From Trueperella pyogenes (GTDB lineage Bacteria; Actinomycetota; Actinomycetes; Actinomycetales; Actinomycetaceae), in assembly GCF_001070855.1 (NCBI RefSeq), contig NZ_JVLH01000008.1:62001-126000 (forward strand): a DNA stretch of 64,000 nt. Direction: 5' to 3'. Under the pieces are notes generated by a model. The model was not told the origin of the DNA. It ran no database searches and saw only the letters and a program-made list of their open reading frames with translations. Both the position numbers and the translations under genes were made by a program. Positions 54,817-63,368 of the stretch are shown piece after piece. The first letter of the stretch is position 1, and every line of letters begins with the position of its first letter.

Positions 54817-55460
54817 TAATGTGTCTCTTTTTCCGTTGCCGAGGACGCACTTGCCTGATGCACTTCTGTGCCCTGAGCAGTAGTGGCAGCCTTGCCTGCA
54901 ACAGGGGAAGCCGTACCAGCAGAGGCTGGAGCCTTTGCTGAGGAAGAAGTTCCGGCCTCGTGAGAAGAAGTGGAGCTTGCCGAAGAAGACTTCTTCTGAG
55001 TCGAAGACGAAGCAGAAGGATGCGTCGCCTGATGCAGAGCACGTGCTTCCTCAGCTGTTCGAGGAATTCCACCGGTCAAGCCAACGATGAGGAGAATAAG
55101 GCTGACGATCGCTTGAACTGCGAAGAAACAAGCCATCCAGCGCAGGCCAACTTCCATTCCTTGAAAGGAAGACACCATAGCCGTCAGATAGCTGAAGACT
55201 CCGGCCACAGCACTGACAAAAAGACTCCATGAATAGAAAAGGCGAGCCGAAGTGCGGGTTACCAGTCGCGCGATCGCAGCGACTATACAGGTCGCAAGTG
55301 CTGGAGCAGCAACGATGATCAAAGCGCTGAGAGAGACCGAGGCAATTCGACCTGGTTCCGAACGATCAAGACTTGAGAATGTGCTGACGATCAGCCAGGC
55401 CAGAATATCGAGAACTAAAAGCACTGTGCAGACAATTGCGTCTGTCAAACGTCGAAGCAT
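54816..55460 (-). CDS. four-helix membrane protein with Ser/Ala-rich tail
   Basis: 214 residues from the ATG at 55460, behind GAGGAGG. Four hydrophobic segments at about 8-28, 41-63, 75-95 and 103-125, a DUF-like four-helix layout that I do not recognise, followed by a long low-complexity tail of Ser, Ala, Thr and Lys (from about 145 on, SSSTQKKSSSASSTSSHEAGT). The tail has no cysteine or catalytic motif and is probably unstructured and cytoplasmic. It is the first gene of an operon with the M16 peptidase and the acetyltransferase. Confidence 0.75.
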   Translation of the reverse strand: MLRRLTDAIVCTVLLVLDILAWLIVSTFSSLDRSEPGRIASVSLSALIIVAAPALATCIVAAIARLVTRTSARLFYSWSLFVSAVAGVFSYLTAMVSSFQGMEVGLRWMACFFAVQAIVSLILLIVGLTGGIPRTAEEARALHQATHPSASSSTQKKSSSASSTSSHEAGTSSSAKAPASAGTASPVAGKAATTAQGTEVHQASASSATEKETH

Positions 55461-55628
55461 TATTCCTCCTCGCTCCAAGTATTCACAGCTTAATATGTGA
55501 ACTTTGCACCCGCAGTGTGATTGATCCACAGGATGCACGATACCCGGCGTGTTTCCACAAATTCTGATCCTTGGGCTGGAAAGAAGGGCGGTTGCGGCAC
55601 AGTAAAGGCCACAGGAGAGGAGGCTTTT

Positions 55629-56339
55629 ATGGCCACGACACCAACGATTTCCGACGTCGCGCGTTTAGCTGGAGTATCCGTCGGAACCGTTTCGCACGTC
55701 CTCAGAGGAAAGGTACGAGTCAGTGAGAACTTAAGCCAGCGAGTTCACGAGGCGGCTGCGGCATTGGGTTATGCTGTCGACCCATCCGCTCGAGCACTTC
55801 GCCTGGGCTACCAAAACATCGTTGGGGTCGGGCTCTTAGGCGCACGCAAAGAAGTGGAACAGGCCGCCTGCACTTTCCTTCTCCCTTTTGCCCGGGAACT
55901 CCGACGATACGACATGGAAGCACTGGTCCTCTCCCCAACTCATTCTCCCGTCAAAGACTTGTGCTTGGAAGACTTCACAGAGCTTGTCATGCGCGCAAAA
56001 CGATCGCACTTGCATTCGCTCCTCATATGCCTAAGTGCTGAATTGCCATCTCGTTCTTATTCTGCAGCGAATGCAGTGGAAACTGATCCGGGTATGCCTC
56101 GTTTGTTTCCGATAGGTCAAAGCATCTCAGGGACTCGGGCTCTTCCCATATTCGAGGTTCACCTAAATGCTCATGGCACCCAAGGACCCCGTGGAGAGAA
56201 AAGGTCTGCATCACTTGAATGGCGCCCACTACGCGTAGGCAGTGATTCTGCAGAGGGCCATTCCCTCACCCGCGGGAATATCGCCGATTGTATTGCGGCA
56301 ATTATGGATTCAAGGGACACAACAAGAGTGGTGGGTTGA
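55629..56339 (+). CDS. short LacI-type regulator
   Basis: 236 residues. The N-terminal LacI helix-turn-helix is intact: TISDVARLAGVSVGTVSHVLRGKVRVSENLSQRVHEAAAALGYAVDPSARALRLGYQNIVGVGL, including the hinge helix. After about residue 65 a periplasmic-binding-like domain begins (LGARKEVEQAACTFLLPFARELRRYDMEALVLSP), but from about residue 110 it departs from the family and it ends about 100 residues short. The typical DxxA ligand-binding and dimer motifs are not seen. It may bind DNA without a sugar ligand, or be degenerate. ATG behind GGAGAGGAGG. Convergent with the fix cluster. Confidence 0.75.
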   Translation: MATTPTISDVARLAGVSVGTVSHVLRGKVRVSENLSQRVHEAAAALGYAVDPSARALRLGYQNIVGVGLLGARKEVEQAACTFLLPFARELRRYDMEALVLSPTHSPVKDLCLEDFTELVMRAKRSHLHSLLICLSAELPSRSYSAANAVETDPGMPRLFPIGQSISGTRALPIFEVHLNAHGTQGPRGEKRSASLEWRPLRVGSDSAEGHSLTRGNIADCIAAIMDSRDTTRVVG

Positions 56340-56363
56340 AAGCAGACTCTTTCAACCCACCAC
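56328..56363. terminator. bidirectional terminator between LacI gene and fixX
   Basis: 15-bp perfect stem (GTGGTGGGTTGAAAG and its complement) with a 6-base loop; the plus-strand arm includes the LacI-type gene's TGA. It serves both converging transcripts; no long T-run. Confidence 0.8.
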
Positions 56364-56380
56364 TTCAAACGGAGAAGCCC

Positions 56381-56677
56381 TTAGCCTTCTCGGAACATGA
56401 TGCCGAAACCGCTCCTGGGATAGTGCCACTTCAGGACACCTTCAGGGGCAATGGCCAAGCAGGTACCGCATTCTAGACATGCGGCATATTCCACTCCAAC
56501 GCTCCCGTCCTCTTCTACCGAGTACACATGTGCCGGGCAGATTCGCTCCAAGAGCTTGCCAGCGCCGGTGGCACGAGCGCGCTCCTGGTCGACCTCGATA
56601 TGAGATTCTTCCTCGTCAAGGTTGTAAGTGTTACGCGAAAGACGCGCGGGAACACTCTCAATTTTCAATGTGCTCAT
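56381..56677 (-). CDS. fixX: ferredoxin-like protein FixX
   Basis: 98 residues. FixX signature CPAHVYSVEEDGSVGVEYAACLECGTCLAIAP, followed by the conserved C-terminal YPRSGFGIMFREG. The cysteines of ICPA and CLECGTC would ligate one [4Fe-4S] cluster. FixX passes electrons between FixC and FixAB or a quinone. The ATG at 56677 follows AGGAGG; longer in-frame starts inside fixC are not conserved. Thirteen bases after fixC. The name does not imply nitrogen fixation. Confidence 0.94.
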   Translation of the reverse strand: MSTLKIESVPARLSRNTYNLDEEESHIEVDQERARATGAGKLLERICPAHVYSVEEDGSVGVEYAACLECGTCLAIAPEGVLKWHYPRSGFGIMFREG

Positions 56678-56690
56678 TGTTCCTCCTGCC

Positions 56691-57995
56691 TCACAGTGCC
56701 TTGATACCGGCCAAGCCGTCACTGATGAGATCACGCAAACGCAGGCCAGAAGCCTTGAACGCATCCATCGCGACCTTCATGATGTGGCGACGCGGGCGAA
56801 GATCATGGTTGAAGACTCCGTAGAAAACCTCTGCAGCAAGGCGTCCATAGTCCTTGTACATACGAGGCCGCTCAAGGAAAGCAGGGGCCTTCGCGTAGGT
56901 CTGCATGTCCTGCCCGACGAAGGAAGATTTCAACTCGCTGAGGTAGCGATCCATCGCTGCCTGAGAGAAATCGCCGGATTCAAGGGCAGCATGAACCGCC
57001 GTTGAAGCCGCTAGCGCAGAACCCGCAGCAAGATCCATCCCTCGAATGGTCAAACCAGTGTTAAGAGTGAATCCAGCTGCATCACCAATAATCACCAACC
57101 CCGGACGGGTGAGATCGTGGGTCACCATCTGAGGCCCATCTTCAATGGTCAGGTGGCACCCGTACTCAAGCAATTCGCCGTCTTCAAGAAGAGGAGCAAT
57201 TGCCGGATGAGTAAGCAGGTGATCATGAACATCCGAAGAAGACAAGCCCGATGCTTCCAAATCATCAAGACGCATGACAACACCGATAGAGACGGAGTCT
57301 TTATTGGTGTACATGAAAGCTCCACCTGCAACGCCCTGCGTCGCATCCCCCACCATGGCGTAGGCTGCACCACAGTTGTCGCGCACATTGAAGCGATCTT
57401 CAAGGACCTTCTCGGGAAGAGCGATCACAGACTTCACACCCACTGCAAGGTGTTTCTTCGGCTCTTTAGCGCGGATCCCCGCCTGCTGGGCAATGAAAGA
57501 GTTCACCCCATCTGCGGCAACCACAACGTGGGAGCGCAGCTCATCTTCTCCAGCACGAACACCAACAACCTGTCCGTTTTCGATGATGAGGGAGTCAACC
57601 TTCACACCCGGCATCACGGTGACACCGGCTTCCTCACACTTCTCGCTCAGCCACAAATCAAGCTTTGCACGCAACACTGTGACTGCATTAGCGGGCTCAG
57701 CAAGACGCTGATCCCAGTAGTCAATGTTGACCGCAGACTTTTCATTGAGCAGGCTGACGATGTTACGCGTGATTCGACGTTCTACAGGAGCTTCATTTAC
57801 GAAGTCCGGGAAAACCTGTTCCATTACTCGGCAGTAGAAAACACCACCCGAGAGATTCTTGGAACCGGGTTCCATCGCACGCTCAATGAGAAGGACCTCG
57901 TGTCCTTGTCCGGCAAGAGTGTAGGCGGCAACACAACCGGCTACACCTCCACCGATGACGATGACCTCGAAATCAACCTCTACTTCTTCAGACAT
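56691..57995 (-). CDS. fixC: FixC, ETF:quinone oxidoreductase-like flavoprotein
   Basis: 434 residues. N-terminal FAD motif VIVIGGGVAGCVAAYTLAGQGHEVLLIERA (9-38), NLSGGVFYCRVME typical of ETF-QO/FixC, GDAAGFTLNTGLTIRGMDLAAGSALAAS for the second flavin contact, and the short C-terminus without the ferredoxin domain, which is supplied by FixX. It takes electrons from FixAB. ATG 8 bases after the fixB stop. Confidence 0.95.
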   Translation of the reverse strand: MSEEVEVDFEVIVIGGGVAGCVAAYTLAGQGHEVLLIERAMEPGSKNLSGGVFYCRVMEQVFPDFVNEAPVERRITRNIVSLLNEKSAVNIDYWDQRLAEPANAVTVLRAKLDLWLSEKCEEAGVTVMPGVKVDSLIIENGQVVGVRAGEDELRSHVVVAADGVNSFIAQQAGIRAKEPKKHLAVGVKSVIALPEKVLEDRFNVRDNCGAAYAMVGDATQGVAGGAFMYTNKDSVSIGVVMRLDDLEASGLSSSDVHDHLLTHPAIAPLLEDGELLEYGCHLTIEDGPQMVTHDLTRPGLVIIGDAAGFTLNTGLTIRGMDLAAGSALAASTAVHAALESGDFSQAAMDRYLSELKSSFVGQDMQTYAKAPAFLERPRMYKDYGRLAAEVFYGVFNHDLRPRRHIMKVAMDAFKASGLRLRDLISDGLAGIKAL

Positions 57996-58003
57996 ACTCT
58001 TCC

Positions 58004-58876
58004 TCAGGAAAGTGCTGCGGTGATCGCAGGCAGGACATCATAGAGGTCGCCCACAATTCCGTAGTCAGCAACCTCAAAGATCGGGGCATTGGCATCACTA
58101 TTGACGGCAACAACGACCTTCGAATCGGACATGCCCGAGGTGTGCTGAACCTGACCGGAGATACCAGCAGCAAGGTAAAGATCCGGAGCAACGTGCATGC
58201 CGGAAACACCAACATAGCGATCCTTGGACATCCATGCGGTTCCTTCAGCAAGAGGACGGGAGCAAGCAAGCTCGGCGCCCAGTGCTGCGGCTAGGTCGCG
58301 GGCGATCTGCAGATCTTCCTCGGCCTTGAAGCCACGACCGGCTGCGACGATACGACGTGCGGCAGCAAGGTTGGCGGGGCCCGAACCAGCGGGCTCCACA
58401 GCGCTCACGCTTGCCTCGTAGTGTTCTTCCGAACCGGCCTCGGGCGAAACTTCTGCACCCTCAACGGGGGCTCCACCTTCGAGGACGACAACAGCGCCAC
58501 CGGGGAAGGAAATGCTTTCCTGCGTCAGACCACCAAAGCGCGACACCTCGGCTTCGCCAGCGGAAACGCGCAGCGCACCATTGATGAGGGGAAGGCCAAG
58601 GCGAGCGGCGACAGCACCGGCAAGGACGCGCTCAACGGGACGGTTCGCGGCGAAGATGATATCTGCGCCAGCGCCTTCCAACACAGCGTTCACCGCGGGG
58701 GCAAAAGCCTCAAGAGGCGCGTTGCTTCCACGACCGATGGTCACAACGCGGTCAACACCAGCGATGCCGGTGGCCTCATCGCCAAGAGCGATGACGGTAA
58801 CGGGACCGATCGCGCGTGCGGCCTCGACGAGGGACGCAATCTGATTCGATGTCGTAATGATCCATGCGTTAGTCAT
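58004..58876 (-). CDS. fixB: FixB, electron transfer flavoprotein alpha subunit
   Basis: 290 residues. C-terminal FAD domain is canonical: AARRIVAAGRGFKAEEDLQIARDLAAALGAELACSRPLAEGTAWMSKDRYVGVSGMHVAPDLYLAAGISGQVQHTSGMSDSKVVVAVNSDANAPIFEVADYGIVGD. It pairs with FixA as a flavin heterodimer that receives electrons from acyl-CoA dehydrogenation or from NADH. ATG 15 bases after the fixA stop. Confidence 0.95.
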   Translation of the reverse strand: MTNAWIITTSNQIASLVEAARAIGPVTVIALGDEATGIAGVDRVVTIGRGSNAPLEAFAPAVNAVLEGAGADIIFAANRPVERVLAGAVAARLGLPLINGALRVSAGEAEVSRFGGLTQESISFPGGAVVVLEGGAPVEGAEVSPEAGSEEHYEASVSAVEPAGSGPANLAAARRIVAAGRGFKAEEDLQIARDLAAALGAELACSRPLAEGTAWMSKDRYVGVSGMHVAPDLYLAAGISGQVQHTSGMSDSKVVVAVNSDANAPIFEVADYGIVGDLYDVLPAITAALS

Positions 58877-58891
58877 TGTCCAAGTCCTTTC

Positions 58892-59653
58892 TCAGAGCAC
58901 ACCAGCGCTACGAAGCGCCTCAACCAGCTTCACAGCGGCGTCGTCACCACTGAGAATTTCCTTCTTACGTTCCTGAGCAACCGGGCGCAGACGGCCGGTG
59001 AGCTCAACGGAAATCGGCTCGACACCCAGATCAGCAAGAGCAACGGTGTCCATCGGCTTCTTTCCAGCCTGCAGAACATCCTTCATGCCGGGAACCTTGA
59101 CGGTCGCAGCATCTGTCGTCACGGCAACAACGACGGGGCCATCGACATTAATCGTTCGGGTTCCAGAGGCGGTAGCCTGCGTGATGGTCCACCCATCTCC
59201 GTTGGCCTCGACCGCGGAAACCTCCTGGAAGCAGGGCCATCCCAGGTAACCGGCGACCAGAGCAGACATCATCTTGGCGGACTCATCAATCGAAGAGTCA
59301 CCCGTCAAGAGGATATTCGCACCGTCAACCTTGCGAACCAGAGCGGCAAGCGCTCCTGCAACCGCAGTGGCGTTCAGATCACGAACGGCATCATCAGCGA
59401 CGACCAACGCACGGTCAAATCCGCGCGAAAGAGCAGCCTTTTTTGCCATTGAGGAGGACACCTGTGCGTCTCCTACGGAAATGCCAACGAGCTCTTCGCC
59501 CTTAGCATCTGCGACAGTGCGTGCCACCTGAATGGCAACAGGGTCGTATTCACTCACCGCGGCCTTCGCACGCGACCAGTCAACGACACCATCAGAACCC
59601 ACGGTTGTATCCTGCGGGTTTGCAGCGTACTTATACGCGACAACGATACTCAT
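58892..59653 (-). CDS. fixA: FixA, electron transfer flavoprotein beta subunit
   Basis: 253 residues from the ATG at 59653 behind GAAGGA. Beta-subunit markers: MSIVVAYKYAANPQDTTV, GRAKAAVSEYDPVAIQVA-like start of the nucleotide domain, and the C-terminal AGKKPMDTVALADLGV with the FixA form of the AKKK loop. First gene of fixABCX; 107 bases separate it from the divergent TetR gene, with a palindrome near the latter. Confidence 0.94.
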   Translation of the reverse strand: MSIVVAYKYAANPQDTTVGSDGVVDWSRAKAAVSEYDPVAIQVARTVADAKGEELVGISVGDAQVSSSMAKKAALSRGFDRALVVADDAVRDLNATAVAGALAALVRKVDGANILLTGDSSIDESAKMMSALVAGYLGWPCFQEVSAVEANGDGWTITQATASGTRTINVDGPVVVAVTTDAATVKVPGMKDVLQAGKKPMDTVALADLGVEPISVELTGRLRPVAQERKKEILSGDDAAVKLVEALRSAGVL

Positions 59654-59736
59654 CGTGTCCTTCTCTCTTGAGTGTTGTTTTCGGATAGATACAGGGAAGA
59701 CTCCCCAATTTTTATCAGCTCCCGAAAAGCGCACGC

Positions 59737-59760
59737 ATTAACCCGCAAGGTGCGAGTAAT
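59737..59760. promoter_or_regulatory. TetR operator candidate between fixA and tetR
   Basis: A 24-base symmetric element: ATTAnnCGCA, four bases, TGCGnnTAAT, with 16 of 24 positions symmetric. It ends directly before the ATG at 59761, in the gap between divergent fixA and the TetR gene, the classical place for an autoregulated TetR operator. It would also cover any promoter for the fix genes read leftwards from here. Confidence 0.6.
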
Positions 59761-60432
59761 ATGGCGCTTACCAGCAGCTATGAAAGAAAGGTGCAAGTCG
59801 TGCCGAATCCTCGACAAGACGCGCCCAAAGTTGGTCGACCGCGCGATGAAGTGGTCGAAACCAAGATCATCGAAAGTGCCCTGACACTCTATGGAGAGGT
59901 CGGCTGGGCCGCTTTCAACCTGACCAAGGTCGCCAGCGCTGCCGGAGTGGGCAAATCCAGCATTTACACACGCTGGGAAACCCGCGATGACCTCTTGAAG
60001 GACGCCTTCGCGCGATTGGTTCGTTGCCCTGGCCCACGCGGGAATAGCGCGCGGGAAGTTTTGATGAACGAGGCCGAGTTCCGCCTTCGCGAGTACCTTG
60101 GCCCGAATCGTCGGGCAGTTCGTCGCCTGTTCGTCGAGGCCGGTGAAACAAACGATCCGACGATCGCGCTGATTCACAACCAGATTTTCATTACCCCCTT
60201 GGGCGCGATTCGCACGCGCTTGTGGGAGTTCAAGAGCGCGGGGCAGATTAAGGACACCCTGTCGGTTACCCGCCTGCTTGACGCGGTTGAAGGCTCGGTT
60301 CTGATGCGTACCTTCTGCCTGCCCGATGACTACATCGACTGCTTCATGCTGAAGGTTCCGCGTTACCTTGAAGCTTTGATTGACGATCAGCTTCATGGCA
60401 GCCTCAATTCGTCATTACGCGCAGTATCCTGA
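59761..60432 (+). CDS. TetR-family regulator of the fix cluster
   Basis: 223 residues (or 210 from the GTG at 59800, which has AAAGG eight bases upstream and would start before PNPRQDAPKVGRPR). The TetR helix-turn-helix is ETKIIESALTLYGEVGWAAFNLTKVASAAGVGKSSIYTRWETRDDLLKDAFARLV. The ligand domain (about 85-215) is not similar to a named subfamily. Divergent from fixABCX and convergent with the MBL gene: its last 40 bases overlap the end of that gene. It probably controls both flanking transcripts in response to a substrate or an acyl-CoA. Confidence 0.88.
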   Translation: MALTSSYERKVQVVPNPRQDAPKVGRPRDEVVETKIIESALTLYGEVGWAAFNLTKVASAAGVGKSSIYTRWETRDDLLKDAFARLVRCPGPRGNSAREVLMNEAEFRLREYLGPNRRAVRRLFVEAGETNDPTIALIHNQIFITPLGAIRTRLWEFKSAGQIKDTLSVTRLLDAVEGSVLMRTFCLPDDYIDCFMLKVPRYLEALIDDQLHGSLNSSLRAVS

Positions 60433-61070
60433 GCCAATTCACGCGGGCAAAGAACGCGCGCCCAGTGTCTGAGCTGCGACTTTTCTGCTGCCAAAGTGGT
60501 GGCTGGACCGTGCCCGGGAAGTACGCGAAGATCCTGAGTAACCTCTGCGAGCTTCGCGCAGGAAGAGGCCATAAGTGCCTGGTCTCCCCCCGGGAAATCA
60601 GTCCGCCCAATGGTTCCAGCAAATAGCATGTCACCACTGAACAGGATCGAGTTAGCACGATCAATCAGGCAGATATGTCCCTGAGTGTGTCCCGGGGTAT
60701 CAATCACCTCAAGGCGGTCGCTCCCCCACTCAATGACATCGCCTTCCTTCAAAGACCGATCAACATGATCCACGACATAGTCGATGCCTTCGGCATCGAA
60801 TCCAGACAGGTGTAAGTCTCGCGTTCCAGCGACATCTGCAGCTCCACAGGCAACCCAGCACCCGTGTTGAGCGACAAGCTCATTGACTGCCCCGATGTGG
60901 TCGCAATGACAGTGGGTGAGCACGATACCGATGACGTCCAGGTCCTGCGTCCATTGCTGAAGGAAGCTCGCCTGGTCGCCCGGGTCGACAATAATCGTCC
61001 CGCCTTCATTCGTTAGCGCGTAACAATTCGTGCGGTACGCGCTCACAACCACTGAATCAATGCGATACAT
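60393..61070 (-). CDS. metallo-beta-lactamase-fold hydrolase
   Basis: 225 residues. Zinc motif T-H53-C-H55-C-D57-H58-IG, then DTPGHTQGHICLIDRANSILFSGDMLFAGTIGRTDFPGGD and PGHGPATTLAAEK, the glyoxalase II-like pattern. Members hydrolyse thioesters, often S-acyl-glutathione or acyl-CoA-like molecules. Located three bases after the MFS gene stop... that is, it starts 3 bases downstream of it on the same strand, so it is probably part of the CaiC-hydratase-transporter operon. It may act as a thioesterase there (inference). Confidence 0.88.
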   Translation of the reverse strand: MYRIDSVVVSAYRTNCYALTNEGGTIIVDPGDQASFLQQWTQDLDVIGIVLTHCHCDHIGAVNELVAQHGCWVACGAADVAGTRDLHLSGFDAEGIDYVVDHVDRSLKEGDVIEWGSDRLEVIDTPGHTQGHICLIDRANSILFSGDMLFAGTIGRTDFPGGDQALMASSCAKLAEVTQDLRVLPGHGPATTLAAEKSQLRHWARVLCPRELAQDTARNDELRLP

Positions 61071-61073
61071 CGT

Positions 61074-62462
61074 TTAGCGCCCCTTGAAGTCCGCTGATCC
61101 TGTAACGTCCAAGCTCAGGCCCTTGGTTTCGGGGGCCCAAACGAAGGAAACACCAAATCCAAGAGCTGAAATGATGGCACCGGCAAGCATGGTCGCAGAG
61201 ATCCCGTAATCGGCGATAAATCCCGGAAGGACGAACATTGAGTAGACGGTGCCAATTCGGCTCAGAGCCATAGCAACGCCCATTGCCGAGGCACGAATTG
61301 AGGTTGGGAAGAGCTCGTTGGGATAGAGCCACTCGAGATTACCCGGACCACCAGCAAGAAGTGCGTAGGCGATGAAGCAGACGGAAATCAGGACAATTCC
61401 CCCCTGCGGGAAGAAACCAATCAGGCCAAGTGCAATCGTCATGCCGAAGAAACACCAGATGATGAGCGGGCGACGCCCCACGCGTTCAGCCAAGTACATT
61501 GCGGGGAATGTACCGAGCATGAAGAAGGTGCCGATAACAAGTTCGCCGATCAGCGAATTGCGTCCCTCTCCGAGGCCAATGGAACCAACGATTGTCGGAC
61601 CATAGGTGTAGAGAGCAAACATCGGAATTGCCTGGCAGAGCCAAATCACACCAACGAAGATCACGCGACGCAGATAAACACCGCTGAAGATCTTCTTAAA
61701 CTCCGTTTTTTCAGCAATCTCTTGCGCAGGAAGGCGGACATTTTCACCGAAGAGTTTCATGACAACGCGATCGGCCTCTTCTTGACGGCCCTTCGATGCC
61801 AACCACCTGGGAGATTCGGGGATATCCCAACGTCCGATAAGAATCAGCACTGCCGGAATCGCAGACGATGCCAGCATCCAGCGCCAGCCGTGAGGAGTCT
61901 CGTAAAGAGCGTAGCCCACAAGAGCCGCGACATTGGCGCCAAGGTACCATGCAGCAGCGATCATGCCCATCGACATTGCACGATGTTTGCGGGGTGAAAA
62001 CTCCGCGATCATCGATGTGGCAATCGGATAATCGGCGCCGATTGCCACACCGATGAGGAAGCGCAGAGCCACTAATTGCAGAGGAGACGTAACGACGGCA
62101 CACAGTGCCGACAAAACGACAATGACGATCAGGTCGAGAATGAACATCTTGTGACGACCAATGAGGTCGGTCAGCCATCCTCCGACTGCGGCTCCCAAGA
62201 AAAGACCGACCAATGCGGCGATTCCCAGCAAGCCCGACATGGAATTACTGATCTCGATATCGGTACCCAGACGTGAAAGCGCCACGCCGATAATTCCTAG
62301 AACATAGCCTTCAAGGAATGGACCGCCACTGGAAAATGCGATGATGCGCCAGAGCACACCTGACATATCCAGATCTTCGAGATCTGTTACTTCCTTTTTC
62401 ACTGCGTGTATCCCCTCTAACACCTCGGTAGCAGAGCTGCGGATCATCGTGTGATCACGCAT
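61074..62462 (-). CDS. yaaU: YaaU-like MFS transporter
   Basis: 462 residues with 12 predicted membrane segments. Strikingly close in wording to E. coli YaaU, a gene that follows fixABCX in E. coli: GGPFLEGYVLGIIGVAL, LRFLIGVAIGADYPIATSMIAEFSPRKHRA, DIPESPRWLASKGR, GGPGNLEWLYPNELFPTSIRASAMGVAMALSRIGT and the final APETKGLSL. Typical MFS motif A is GGWLTDLIGRHKM. A proton-coupled uptake of a small organic substrate is expected; it is probably the importer of the cluster's substrate, since CaiT is absent from the window. Between the hydratase and the MBL gene in the same orientation. Confidence 0.88.
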   Translation of the reverse strand: MRDHTMIRSSATEVLEGIHAVKKEVTDLEDLDMSGVLWRIIAFSSGGPFLEGYVLGIIGVALSRLGTDIEISNSMSGLLGIAALVGLFLGAAVGGWLTDLIGRHKMFILDLIVIVVLSALCAVVTSPLQLVALRFLIGVAIGADYPIATSMIAEFSPRKHRAMSMGMIAAAWYLGANVAALVGYALYETPHGWRWMLASSAIPAVLILIGRWDIPESPRWLASKGRQEEADRVVMKLFGENVRLPAQEIAEKTEFKKIFSGVYLRRVIFVGVIWLCQAIPMFALYTYGPTIVGSIGLGEGRNSLIGELVIGTFFMLGTFPAMYLAERVGRRPLIIWCFFGMTIALGLIGFFPQGGIVLISVCFIAYALLAGGPGNLEWLYPNELFPTSIRASAMGVAMALSRIGTVYSMFVLPGFIADYGISATMLAGAIISALGFGVSFVWAPETKGLSLDVTGSADFKGR

Positions 62463-62481
62463 CTATGCTTTCAAGGTTACT

Positions 62482-63357
62482 TCAGCGGTATTCGATAATC
62501 CCCCAGTTCAGATGAGGCTTTGCACCGGTGACATCGGCATCTTCGTCCACCAGTTGGAAACGCAGCTCGCCTTCTCCGACCTTCCACAGCTTCGTCTTCA
62601 GAGTGCTACCAGGCAGAACCGGCGAAGTAATGCGGGTCTTGAAACGGGTGATACGCTCGGGCTCTCCGGGAACAAAAGCGTTGATTGCATGACGCATAAC
62701 AACACCCGCGTAAGAGATCGCGTGAAGAATGGGACGAGGCTCACCGTTCTCAGCTGCATAATCCCAGTCGATGTGCTGCGGGTGGTAGTCGCCCGACAGA
62801 CGGTAGATCAAGGCCTGGTTCTCAGGAATCCGCTCAACAACCTCGACGTCAGCCTCACGCTCTGGCATCTCAACGATGTCCTTGGGAGGCTTGGGTCCAC
62901 CCCAACCGCCGTCGTAAATCAGGCAGTCCCAAGATTCGTTCGTGAAAAGCAGGTTGCCGTCCGAATCGTAGGTATCACCAATATGCTGAGCGAGCAGGCC
63001 ACGACCCTCACCACGGTCATAGAGGCCTTCAAGGCGAACCATGGTCTCCAAGTGATCGCTCATCTTGGTGATCGGCTGGTGGAAACGAATATCGAAGCCC
63101 CAGTGCAGGGAGCCCGCATAGTTGTAGCCGTAGTCGATGGTACGAGTGACCTCAGAATCCACGATGAGCATCGCACCAAACATGGGTAGAACCTTGAGCT
63201 GAGGATTACGTTCATCGTGCTCGTTGAGGTATTCGAGGCCATCCTTGCCATCGATACCTGCGCCGCAGCCAAGAGCAAACAGCTCAAGATCACGGAAAGT
63301 GTAGTCACGGACGAAAGGACCGAAGGTCTGTCCGACCATATCCGTATTGATTGCCAT
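62482..63357 (-). CDS. MaoC/MFE-2-type (R)-enoyl-CoA hydratase
   Basis: 291 residues, double hot-dog fold. N-terminal MFE-2-like Y-x-x-RD-x-x-LFALGCGAG (about 19-34). The hydratase-2 motif lies at 189-197 (GDYHPQHID), with the catalytic Asp and His kept but Asn replaced by His. It is an (R)-specific 2-enoyl-CoA hydratase, or a carnitinyl-CoA-type dehydratase, and would replace CaiD (a crotonase) of E. coli. ATG at 63357 behind AAAGGA; a GTG five codons upstream overlaps the ligase stop. 11 bases after the ligase gene. Confidence 0.85.
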   Translation of the reverse strand: MAINTDMVGQTFGPFVRDYTFRDLELFALGCGAGIDGKDGLEYLNEHDERNPQLKVLPMFGAMLIVDSEVTRTIDYGYNYAGSLHWGFDIRFHQPITKMSDHLETMVRLEGLYDRGEGRGLLAQHIGDTYDSDGNLLFTNESWDCLIYDGGWGGPKPPKDIVEMPEREADVEVVERIPENQALIYRLSGDYHPQHIDWDYAAENGEPRPILHAISYAGVVMRHAINAFVPGEPERITRFKTRITSPVLPGSTLKTKLWKVGEGELRFQLVDEDADVTGAKPHLNWGIIEYR

Positions 63358-63368
63358 GCCTGTTCCTT

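Noticed and set aside
57117-59452. Two long plus-strand frames opposite fixC, fixB and fixA
   Set aside because: Both mirror certain genes codon by codon and show no domain.
56381-59653. fixABCX as nitrogen-fixation genes
   Set aside because: No nif gene is near and the neighbours are an acyl-CoA ligase, a hydratase and a YaaU-like transporter, so electron transfer for acyl-CoA metabolism is far likelier.
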